Positions 1 through 5,692 of a stretch of DNA of 12,177 bases are shown here, in pieces. Under the pieces are notes generated by a model. That model was not told where the DNA came from, made no database searches, and was given only the letters and a program-made list of their open reading frames with translations. The DNA is from Candidatus Zhuqueibacterota bacterium RBG_16_48_16. GTDB lineage: Bacteria > Zhuqueibacterota > Zhuqueibacteria > Residuimicrobiales > Sediminimicrobiaceae. The stretch is from contig METF01000105.1 of NCBI GenBank assembly GCA_001771235.1, positions 1 through 12,177 on the forward strand, written 5' to 3'. A program made the translations under genes and the position numbers. Each line of letters starts with the position of its first letter. Position 1 is the first letter of the stretch.

Positions 1-315
1 ATGAAATCGCTCAGACTTTTGGCATGCTCTCTTGCCATGTTGTTTTTGTTGGCATCAGTCTCACCGGCATTTTCAGGACCGGTTGTGGTTGTCAAAACGG
101 CGCCGCCGGCGGCAAAAAGAGTGGTTGTCAGGCCAAAATCGCCTTACAAGCACGGCGTGTGGGTAAGTGGCCACTGGGGGTGGCGGAACGGAAAATACGT
201 GTGGCTGGACGGCAAGTGGGTCAAAGCCAGGACAGGATTCGTGTGGATCGATGGCCACTGGCAGGAGACGCCGGGTGGCTGGAAGTGGATCGAGGGACAT
301 TGGAAAAAACTGTAA
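1..315 (+). CDS. Small secreted WxxGxW-repeat protein
   Basis: A 104-residue protein with an N-terminal Sec signal peptide (basic start MKSLR, hydrophobic stretch about 6-20, likely cleavage near AFS-G at 25/26). The mature part begins Val/Pro/Lys-rich (about 26-50) and then carries four WxxGxW units whose first Trp lie at residues 54, 68, 82 and 96, an exact 14-residue period. This resembles the YXWXXGXW-repeat proteins found as small exported proteins in Gram-negative bacteria, whose function is not known. It probably acts in the periplasm or at the cell surface, possibly as a small beta-rich structural repeat. The ATG is the first base of the window, so its ribosome binding site is outside; the signal peptide directly after it supports this start. 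It ends before a bidirectional terminator. Confidence 0.8.
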   Translation: MKSLRLLACSLAMLFLLASVSPAFSGPVVVVKTAPPAAKRVVVRPKSPYKHGVWVSGHWGWRNGKYVWLDGKWVKARTGFVWIDGHWQETPGGWKWIEGHWKKL

Positions 316-370
316 TTCGTCGTGTCCGGGCGAGTTCGGTATGATAATTCAAATCTCCTTCTTAAACAAA

Positions 371-413
371 AAGGCCGCGAACGGGTAGCTGTGCGCGGCC
401 TTATTCTGTTTTT
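371..413. terminator. Bidirectional Rho-independent terminator
   Basis: A perfect 9-bp stem (AAGGCCGCG at 371-379 with CGCGGCCTT at 394-402) encloses a 14-base loop. On the plus strand it is followed by TTATTCTGTTTTT; on the minus strand the stem runs into TTTTTGTTT (bases 362-370 read in reverse). It lies between the convergent genes at 1-315 (+) and 622-1626 (-), so it can stop transcription from both sides. Confidence 0.8.
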
Positions 414-621
414 GCAGAATAGGACAAGTACCACAGAAAAATTTTATTTACGAAGGCTTAAATCTTCGCCACAAAGAGTCGCAAAGTAACGAAGCATAAA
501 GATCATAAGACAAAATGAATCAGGACAAAATAATTGTGAGAAATAATTTTGTCCATAATCATTTTGTCTTTTAAAATTGGGTGAAAAATCTCTCATCTAG
601 GGCAGACTTTTGCTGTAATAG
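403..621. other. Gene-free convergent interval with repeats
   Basis: About 220 bases between the terminator and the sugar kinase stop codon. I see no plausible gene on either strand. It holds a degenerate A-rich direct-repeat patch around 465-502 (ACAAAG, GCAAAG and CGAAG following one another at about 10-bp spacing) and the inverted 15-bp repeat cluster at 507-570, listed separately. Confidence 0.6.
507..570. repeat. Inverted cluster of a 15-bp AAGACAAAAT unit
   Basis: Two direct 15-bp units (507-521 AAGACAAAATGAATC, 522-536 AGGACAAAATAATTG) face two inverted copies (about 542-570). The result is a long imperfect hairpin with arms of about 29 bases around a short centre near 536-541. The same unit recurs as a direct pair at 5093-5122, and 556-575 (reverse strand) matches 5088-5107 at 19 of 20 bases. 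This makes it a dispersed repeat family rather than a chance palindrome. It could also fold in the 3' end of the minus-strand kinase transcript. Confidence 0.65.
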
Positions 622-1626
622 TTATGCGTCATTTTTTTTCTTTTTCTCCTGCGCTGCCTGCCATCCGAGGACAGCGGCGCCCAAAACAGCAGAATCATCC
701 TTGAGCTGGGCCGGGACAATGCGGACGTTGCGTTTGGCAATAGCGAAAACATTCGCCTCGGCCACATTTCTCACAATCGATACATACGATTCACCCAGCG
801 CTTCCACAACGCCGCCGCCGATAACAACGATTTGCGGATTGAAAATATTGAGCAGTGAAGCAACGGCAAAACCGATGTAGGTCGCCGATTTTTCGATGGC
901 CATTTTCACCGCAGGATCGTCAGCATGAAAAAATTCAGCCAGCCGCTTGCTCCTGATGAGCTCATTTTTATCAGCAACGCCATCGAACACCGCCGTTTTA
1001 ATGCCGTTTTCCTTTGCCGTGCGAATTTCTCGCTCAATGGATAGACGGCTGGAAAAGGCCTCAAGACAACCGTTGTTGCCGCAGCCGCACTTTGGGCCGT
1101 TCGGATCGAGGATGATGTGGCCCAGCTCGCCGGCATTTTCGTTGAATCCGTGCAATACTTCCCCATTAACGATCACGCCGCCGCCGACGCCCGTACCGAC
1201 AAAGAGGCCGATGACGTGTTTTGCACCCATCGCGGCGCCGCAAGCGTATTCCCCCAGAATGCCGACATTACCGTCATTGTCGATTTTCACCGGCTTGCCG
1301 AGGGCCGATTCCAAACGCGCTTTTAACGGCGCATCCTTCCATTTCAAATTAGGCGTTTCGATGATCTTGCCTTCTTTGAGGTCGAGCGGACCCGGCGAGC
1401 CAACGCCGATTCCGACAATTTGATCGAGGGTTATTCCGGCGTCCTCGACCGCGTTTTCTATGCAGGAAACGACCCTTTTAACGGTCGATTCGAATCCGTT
1501 CTCGGCTTTAGTCTTTTTGCGGGCGGAGCCACGCATTTTATCATTGCGGTCGATGACCGCGGCATAAATTTTTGTCCCACCCAGGTCTACGCCTATGACA
1601 TACTTTGCGTTTTTCTTTTTACCCAT
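622..1626 (-). CDS. ROK-family glucokinase / sugar kinase
   Basis: A 334-residue cytoplasmic protein of the ROK family (repressor, ORF, kinase), most likely an ATP-dependent glucokinase phosphorylating glucose or a related hexose at O6. The phosphate-binding motif DLGGTK is at residues 14-19. The sugar-binding and catalytic segment IDNDGN (about 116-121) contains the expected catalytic Asp118. A second glycine-rich ATP motif, GTGVGGG, is at about 144-150. The ROK zinc site is complete: GELGH ending in His170, then CGCGNNGC with Cys180, Cys182 and Cys187, followed by LE. There is no N-terminal helix-turn-helix, so it is the kinase rather than the repressor branch. Length is normal for the family. 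The start lies 12 bases after the DHH gene stop and is preceded by AGAGAG, so the two are probably co-transcribed. Substrate specificity (glucose, N-acetylmannosamine, fructose) cannot be fixed from the sequence. The C-terminus is Lys-rich (EKKKKNDA). Confidence 0.9.
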   Translation of the reverse strand: MGKKKNAKYVIGVDLGGTKIYAAVIDRNDKMRGSARKKTKAENGFESTVKRVVSCIENAVEDAGITLDQIVGIGVGSPGPLDLKEGKIIETPNLKWKDAPLKARLESALGKPVKIDNDGNVGILGEYACGAAMGAKHVIGLFVGTGVGGGVIVNGEVLHGFNENAGELGHIILDPNGPKCGCGNNGCLEAFSSRLSIEREIRTAKENGIKTAVFDGVADKNELIRSKRLAEFFHADDPAVKMAIEKSATYIGFAVASLLNIFNPQIVVIGGGVVEALGESYVSIVRNVAEANVFAIAKRNVRIVPAQLKDDSAVLGAAVLGWQAAQEKKKKNDA

Positions 1627-1638
1627 ACTAACTCTCTT

Positions 1639-2610
1639 TTATTGCTCCATAAAGATCCTGTAAATCTGCTCCAAAATGCGCTCTTTCTCTTTGAGCATAT
1701 TCTCCTTAGAAGAGCACGTCACCATGCCGGCAGCAGCGCCGGGGTGTCCGCTGCCGATGTTCAGCTCGCGCATGATCTCCCCTACATCCTTGGAATGATC
1801 TCCGTTGGCCAAATTCAAGCTGAGGGAGATGGAGAATGCAAGGTCGTTGGTTTTGGTGTTATCGCGGAACAGGTTTTTCACCTCGATAACAGCCTGCGCC
1901 TCCGGGTATTCCAGGTAGGCGAGATGCTTTAAAAGATAGGGCTGGCGATTATGTTTTGTTGAATCGATGACGACCAGTTTTTTCTCCCGGTCAATCGGCA
2001 GAAACACGACGTCCTTTTTGATTTGCTCGATGATGCCCTCTTCCTCCTGCATAAAAGAATTATAACGTTTCTTCACGCTTGGCATTTGTGCAACCTTGTC
2101 GATGGGAAAATCTTTGAGCTGATAAACAAGATTTCTCAAATATTTCCACTTGAGCTCGGCCGGCTCGCCTTTGTATTTGATGGTGCCGTCAATGATCTTT
2201 CCGGGCGTTGGCGTTCGCCATTCTTCAATGCTGGTGTATTTAAAGGCATCGATTATATCGGATTCGGCCACAATTTCCTCAAAATGCGGCGGGAACGTCA
2301 CCTTTTCCGAAAAATATTCATAAACCACCCGGGCGCAGGAGTCTTTCATATCGAATCGGCCTTTTATGGAAGCCGGATCGATTTTACGAAAGCCGAGCTC
2401 TTCCAGGTTGGCTTCGTGGTGGTCGAACCAGAGATCGCATTCCAGGGGATAAGGCAAATCGCAAACGACGTCCTCATCGGTTATGGAAATACGCGCTTCG
2501 GAAACGGTTCTCGGTCCGGTGAATACGATGAAATTTATCTTTAATGCGAATGAACAAATAGCCGCGCTCACCAGGCCGTCAAAATCGTTGTGTGTGATTA
2601 TCCTCCGCAT
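1639..2610 (-). CDS. DHH-family phosphoesterase
   Basis: A 323-residue soluble protein with the metal-binding motifs of the DHH phosphoesterase superfamily (RecJ, NrnA-type oligoribonucleases, c-di-AMP phosphodiesterases, family II pyrophosphatases). Motif I is THNDFDG (His7, Asp9, Asp11), motif II is the Asp51 of CDLP, and motif III is FDHHE (Asp63, His64, His65). Near the C-terminus GSGHPGAA (286-293) resembles the substrate-binding GGGH segment of DHHA1 domains. There are no PAS, GGDEF, CBS or membrane segments, so it is a stand-alone enzyme. The likely substrate is a short nucleic acid or nucleotide phosphodiester; I cannot assign it more precisely. The start MRRIITHNDFDG puts motif I at the extreme N-terminus, as expected, and is preceded by AGAGAG. 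It is the first gene of a probable two-gene unit with the ROK kinase. Confidence 0.8.
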   Translation of the reverse strand: MRRIITHNDFDGLVSAAICSFALKINFIVFTGPRTVSEARISITDEDVVCDLPYPLECDLWFDHHEANLEELGFRKIDPASIKGRFDMKDSCARVVYEYFSEKVTFPPHFEEIVAESDIIDAFKYTSIEEWRTPTPGKIIDGTIKYKGEPAELKWKYLRNLVYQLKDFPIDKVAQMPSVKKRYNSFMQEEEGIIEQIKKDVVFLPIDREKKLVVIDSTKHNRQPYLLKHLAYLEYPEAQAVIEVKNLFRDNTKTNDLAFSISLSLNLANGDHSKDVGEIMRELNIGSGHPGAAAGMVTCSSKENMLKEKERILEQIYRIFMEQ

Positions 2611-2692
2611 AAAACTCTCTAGATCGCCTTTCGTTTAACCGCTGTCCTGAAAGGTAAGAAGAACAGTCAAAGTGTTTTGCTAATTCCTTTTG

Positions 2693-3889
2693 TCATTTCA
2701 GCTTGTAGGTAATCCCCGGTTCCAGAACCTCGGCGATTCCCAGTCCGACAAAACCAGTGGTGATGGGCAGCTCCAAAACGCCAAAGGCCGATGAATTTTC
2801 CTTATCGAGAAAATAAGCATAGTTGCGGCGAATACTTGCCAAAACTGTCTTGTTCGGCGAGACATCGCTGTAGTACCAGACGAGAAGATTGAGTATCCCC
2901 TGGCTCCTCTGCTGGTCTTCGCTCCTCAGTTTGCCCCACGTGCCGTGCGAGTTTTGCTGGTTCACCAGCCATTGCATGCTTTTATTCATTCTTCGAACGA
3001 GGCGGTTCTTGAATTCCTCGTTTGGCGATCTTTTATGAGCGCCGATAATGCCGTCGGCCACATAGCTCATGGTGTCGAACGGCCATTCATCCAGCTCAAA
3101 TTCGTGCAACAGATAGGGAAATTCGCCGTCGGGCTTGGCGGCCTTGAGCAGCCAGTCGACGGCATTCTCTGCAAAAGCCATATAACGCTCGTTCCCAGTC
3201 AAAACCGAATAACAGGAAAAAAACGCCGCGCCGGTGACGCTGGTCGAAATGATATACGGGGCGAGCGAAAGTGAGCCTTTGTAGTAGCCGCAGCCAATAG
3301 CACCGGCATCATTGCCCTGGCGAATAATCCAGCCATCCGATCCGCCGCGCCCTTGGTTTTGCGGATCGTCTTTTGTCCCGAACTCGACGAAATTCGCATA
3401 AAGCTCCAGGGCGTTCAGGTATTTTTGTCGCCGTTCCCCCTCGGTAAACCTGACGATTCCGGCCAAAGCTGTGGCCGACGTGCCGGCGTCGCCCAGGTAG
3501 ATATTGCCGTCAGGAGAAAAATCGCCCCACCAGCCGACTTTTTGCCCCCCCGTTGCTTCTGTGATTTGCTGCAATTCTACCAGCTTGTCAAACCAGGTCA
3601 GGGCTTCTCGCAGGTAACTGTCGTTGTGCAGAATTTCATAACCGGCGAGCAGAGTTCGCGCCAGATTACTGTTGATAAAAATTGAGGTGCGGCGCTTTTC
3701 CGCTATTTTTAATTCGCCGGATCCGACCTGGGCGTTCACTGCCCAGGTGCATAGGCTGTCCAGGTAGCTCTCCAATTGCTGGCGGTCAGTGCCGTCGGCG
3801 ACGATCGGCTCGGAGGCCGCTGCCGGCAATACGGAGATGACAAGAAAAACAATTATCAAGCATGATGCATGATTTTTTCTTTGAGACAT
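2693..3889 (-). CDS. Secreted alpha/alpha-barrel (six-hairpin) protein
   Basis: A 398-residue exported protein. It has a Sec signal peptide (MSQRKNH, hydrophobic 10-20, cleavage around AAAS-E near 25/26). The mature part is almost entirely alpha-helical, with recurring helical-hairpin units: NLARTLLAGYEILHN (about 75-89), YLGDAGTSATALAGI (131-145), ISTSVTGAAFFSCYSVL (about 214-230), MSYVADGIIGAH (274-285) and MQWLVNQQNSHGTWG (305-319). Trp/Gly-rich loops lie between helices (GWWGDFSPDG, GSDGWIIRQG). This pattern fits the six-hairpin glycosidase / terpenoid-cyclase-like toroid fold, seen in polysaccharide hydrolases, lyases and epimerases. I do not recognise a specific family or catalytic residues, so the carbohydrate role is inferred from fold only. 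AAGGGAG precedes the ATG at a good distance. It is 82 bases upstream of the DHH gene on the same strand, and read-through is possible. Confidence 0.65.
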   Translation of the reverse strand: MSQRKNHASCLIIVFLVISVLPAAASEPIVADGTDRQQLESYLDSLCTWAVNAQVGSGELKIAEKRRTSIFINSNLARTLLAGYEILHNDSYLREALTWFDKLVELQQITEATGGQKVGWWGDFSPDGNIYLGDAGTSATALAGIVRFTEGERRQKYLNALELYANFVEFGTKDDPQNQGRGGSDGWIIRQGNDAGAIGCGYYKGSLSLAPYIISTSVTGAAFFSCYSVLTGNERYMAFAENAVDWLLKAAKPDGEFPYLLHEFELDEWPFDTMSYVADGIIGAHKRSPNEEFKNRLVRRMNKSMQWLVNQQNSHGTWGKLRSEDQQRSQGILNLLVWYYSDVSPNKTVLASIRRNYAYFLDKENSSAFGVLELPITTGFVGLGIAEVLEPGITYKLK

Positions 3890-4265
3890 GTTTCTCCCTT
3901 AAAATTGATTTTTGGCTGTCTTGCGTGCGCATCACACAAGTCTTCTATGTCAATCGGTCTCGGCAATAAGAAAGGCAGAATAATGCATCGATGCGATGCG
4001 GAAATGTTGGTGGAATAATAACAAATTATTGGCATTTATCCAAACCATTATTTGATACTGTTGCAACACCTCACTTACGGGTGTGTAACAAAACGAGAAA
4101 AGGGGGGATGATGGGTTCTGATTTAAGATTTGAGATTAACGATTTGCGATGTCGGATGTATGGTCTGGGTAAAGGAACCTTGAATCATATTGAATTGGAA
4201 GATATTTTTTGCCGATACCTTTGAATCCTATGCCGGATTCTTCCATCTAATCGCAAGAGGTTGAG
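3890..4265. other. Divergent intergenic region with heptanucleotide repeat
   Basis: About 376 bases between the minus-strand six-hairpin gene and the plus-strand thiol cluster, so it should hold promoters for both directions. I do not see a convincing -35/-10 pair for either. It contains a 10-bp palindrome GCATCGATGC (3985-3994), the heptamer tandem array at 4120-4161, and a small 6-bp hairpin GAATCC/GGATTC at 4223-4240 just upstream of the small Cys protein. An open frame at 3991-4224 spans the heptamer array and is rejected as a gene. Confidence 0.5.
4120..4161 (+). repeat. Heptanucleotide tandem repeat (GAT-N4, six copies)
   Basis: Six consecutive 7-base units each begin with GAT: GATTTAA, GATTTGA, GATTAAC, GATTTGC, GATGTCG, GATGTAT. 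The phase is exact over 42 bases, while the last four bases drift. Degenerate heptamer arrays of this kind are known as short tandemly repeated repetitive sequences in cyanobacteria and occur between genes in other environmental bacteria. A coding role is unlikely. Confidence 0.6.
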
Positions 4266-4496
4266 ATGAACAAGAATATGGAAACTATTGAAAGATACTG
4301 CGGTGATGTCAGGATGAGAATTCAGTCCTGCAAAAGCAAAAATGTCGCAGAAATATTAAGAGAAAACTTGTGCTCTGAGTTGTATCATTCATGCAAAAGT
4401 GAGATGATCAAAAATGTTTTGATCAAATATGTCGATCAGATCATCGACGAGACATTTGACAAGAGCGGAAAAAACAGAACGCTGAAGGAGAGCTGA
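4266..4496 (+). CDS. Small four-cysteine protein of unknown function
   Basis: A 76-residue, apparently cytoplasmic, mostly helical and charged protein that I do not recognise. It has four cysteines (12, 22, 36, 43); two of them sit in identical SCKS tetrapeptides at 21-24 and 42-45, suggesting an internal duplication or a paired metal/thiol site. There is no signal peptide or membrane segment. Evidence that it is real: AAGAGG stands just before the ATG at a suitable distance, and its TGA overlaps the ATG of the next gene (TGATG at 4494-4498). That layout is typical of translational coupling. The partner is a TlpA-like thioredoxin-fold lipoprotein, and OsmC and thioredoxin genes follow, so a role in thiol redox chemistry or metal handling is a reasonable but unproven guess. 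The short helical shape could also suit a small regulator or adaptor. Confidence 0.6.
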   Translation: MNKNMETIERYCGDVRMRIQSCKSKNVAEILRENLCSELYHSCKSEMIKNVLIKYVDQIIDETFDKSGKNRTLKES

Positions 4497-5035
4497 TGAA
4501 ATACAAAATGAAAATGCTGTCCCTGGTCTCCCTGCTGACAGCAGCGGTTACCATATCCGGCTGCAATGCGAAACAAGGCAGTGCTGCGGCCAAAGACCTG
4601 GCAAAGACGACAGCCAATTCCTCAAAAGCAGCCGACTTTGTTTTAAAAGCGCTCGAGGGCGATGATGTCAGTTTGGAGAGTTACAAAGGCAAGGTGCTGC
4701 TTTTAAATGTGTGGGATACCTGGTGTCCGCCCTGTCGTGCTGAAATTCCGGCCTTCATCGAGCTTTACGATAAATACAATTCCAGGGGATTTGAAATCCT
4801 GGGCGTTGCCGGAGGCCGGCAAGGAGTTCGGGCCGTTGAAAGCTTTGTCAAAGATTATGGCATCAGTTACCCGATTGCCCTGCTCACCGCTGATTTTTAC
4901 CAGGCATACTCTCCGCTGGAGAGTATCCCGACAACGTTTTTGATCGACCGGCATGGCAACATCCATAAAAAGTACATCGGTGCACGCCCGAAATCTGTGT
5001 TTGAGCGAGATATACTCGAAGCCCTCGATATCTAG
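4496..5035 (+). CDS. TlpA/ResA-like thioredoxin-fold lipoprotein
   Basis: A 179-residue exported thiol-disulfide oxidoreductase. The N-terminus is a lipoprotein signal: MKYKMK, a hydrophobic stretch, then the lipobox ISGC with the lipidated Cys23. A short Ala/Lys/Ser linker (24-45) leads into a thioredoxin-like domain of the TlpA/AhpC-TSA type (about 46-179). The active site is WCPPC at 76-80, a CxxC seen in TlpA/ResA-type reductases, followed by RAEIPAF. The conserved cis-Pro loop is SIPTTFLIDRHG. Such membrane-anchored periplasmic proteins reduce disulfides, for example in cytochrome c maturation or copper-site assembly; no cytochrome genes are visible here, so the client is unknown. AAGGAG stands about 5 bases before the ATG, and the start overlaps the stop of the small Cys protein. 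A perfect 33-base palindrome begins 7 bases after its stop codon. Confidence 0.88.
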   Translation: MKYKMKMLSLVSLLTAAVTISGCNAKQGSAAAKDLAKTTANSSKAADFVLKALEGDDVSLESYKGKVLLLNVWDTWCPPCRAEIPAFIELYDKYNSRGFEILGVAGGRQGVRAVESFVKDYGISYPIALLTADFYQAYSPLESIPTTFLIDRHGNIHKKYIGARPKSVFERDILEALDI

Positions 5036-5042
5036 TATAGCA

Positions 5043-5075
5043 AACCCTGACAGGGTTCGGAACCCTGTCAGGGTT
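5043..5075. repeat. Perfect nested palindrome (15-bp arms, 3-base loop)
   Basis: AACCCTGACAGGGTT (5043-5057) and its exact reverse complement AACCCTGTCAGGGTT (5061-5075) flank CGG. Each arm is itself a palindrome apart from its central base, so either a long hairpin or two small ones can form. It begins 7 bases after the TlpA-like stop codon and lacks a T-tract, so it is more likely a REP-like repeat or a 3'-end-stabilising hairpin than a terminator. Confidence 0.75.
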
Positions 5076-5087
5076 ACAGCCGAGGAC

Positions 5088-5122
5088 TTTAAAAGACAAA
5101 ATAATTAAAAGCAAAATAATTA
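5088..5122. repeat. Second copy of the 15-bp AAGACAAAAT unit
   Basis: Two direct 15-bp units, AAGACAAAATAATTA (5093-5107) and AAAGCAAAATAATTA (5108-5122), differ from each other at two positions. With the preceding bases the stretch 5088-5107 matches the reverse strand of 556-575 at 19 of 20 positions, linking it to the inverted cluster at 507-570 some 4.5 kb away. Confidence 0.6.
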
Positions 5123-5149
5123 TAATTTGATGAGTGCAAATCAGATGGA

Positions 5150-5173
5150 GTGCATCGCCTTTATGCGATGCAC
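5150..5173. repeat. 9-bp hairpin GTGCATCGC / GCGATGCAC
   Basis: GTGCATCGC (5150-5158) and GCGATGCAC (5165-5173) form a perfect 9-bp stem with a 6-base loop, with no T-tract after it. It lies about 60 bases upstream of the OsmC start. A shorter sequence at 3984-3999 shares both halves (TGCATCG and ATGCGATGC) without the loop bases, which hints at a dispersed element or a deletion derivative. Confidence 0.5.
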
Positions 5174-5233
5174 CGCGGCGCATAAAAGCGCTGTGCTCCT
5201 CTTGCACCAGGAAATATTGAAAGAGTGAGAACG

Positions 5234-5653
5234 ATGAAGGCAGAAATAAAACAGGTCAATGGCTTGACGCTCATCGGTAAAGCGGATTCCGGCCATTGGG
5301 TCACGATGGATGCTGCGGAACAGCTTGGCGGAGCCGATGCCGCTGCAAGGCCGCTGGAATTGTTTTTAATCGGACTTGGCGGCTGCACGTCCATGGATGT
5401 CATTTCCATCCTGCAAAAAAAGCGGATCAAGCTGGATGATTTTCAATGTACTCTGGAGACAGATCAGGCGGAGCAGCATCCGAAAGTGTTTACACGAGTC
5501 AGGATCACATTTATACTTTACGGCGATAATATTCCAAAGGAGGCGGTCGAGCGAGCGATCGAGCTGTCGGAAACGAAATATTGTTCGGCATCGGCGATGC
5601 TGAGAAAATCTACGGAAATCGAAATCGGATATGAAATACGTTCGTCCAAATAG
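5234..5653 (+). CDS. OsmC-family peroxiredoxin-like protein
   Basis: A 139-residue cytoplasmic protein of the OsmC/Ohr superfamily, which use two conserved cysteines to reduce organic hydroperoxides. Both are present: Cys51 in LFLIGLGGCTSMDV, at the start of the central helix, and Cys117 in ETKYCSASAML. The sequence is closer to the general OsmC/YhfA-type branch than to Ohr proper. The segment ARPLELFLIGLGGC is the typical lead into the first catalytic Cys. I chose the ATG at 5234 (MKAEIKQ) over the in-frame GTG at 5225; GTGAGA just before it can act as a weak ribosome binding site. It sits between two thioredoxin-fold genes and only 39 bases before the thioredoxin, which could be its electron donor, although OsmC proteins are often served by lipoylated proteins instead. 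Catalysis on peroxide is inferred from the family. Confidence 0.88.
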   Translation: MKAEIKQVNGLTLIGKADSGHWVTMDAAEQLGGADAAARPLELFLIGLGGCTSMDVISILQKKRIKLDDFQCTLETDQAEQHPKVFTRVRITFILYGDNIPKEAVERAIELSETKYCSASAMLRKSTEIEIGYEIRSSK

Positions 5654-5692
5654 GTAAATGAATCATACATCATAACTAAGAAAGGATGTCCA

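Noticed and set aside
507..570. CRISPR array
   Set aside because: The repeated units are only 15 bp, directly abutting and partly inverted, with no spacers and no cas genes nearby.
947..1423. Long plus-strand open frames opposite the ROK kinase and the DHH gene (also 1420-1932 and 2023-2544)
   Set aside because: They are antisense to genes with complete family motifs, have skewed composition, and lack ribosome binding sites.
3948..3953. A perfect TTGACA on the minus strand upstream of the six-hairpin gene
   Set aside because: No acceptable -10 hexamer lies 15-19 bases downstream, so I do not call it a promoter.
3991..4224. A 77-codon plus-strand open frame upstream of the small Cys protein
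   Set aside because: It runs through the heptanucleotide repeat array, has no ribosome binding site and no recognisable or protein-like composition; it looks like chance openness of repeat DNA.
5043..5075. Reading the perfect palindrome as a terminator of the TlpA-like gene
   Set aside because: No T-tract follows on either strand, so it does not meet the usual intrinsic terminator pattern.
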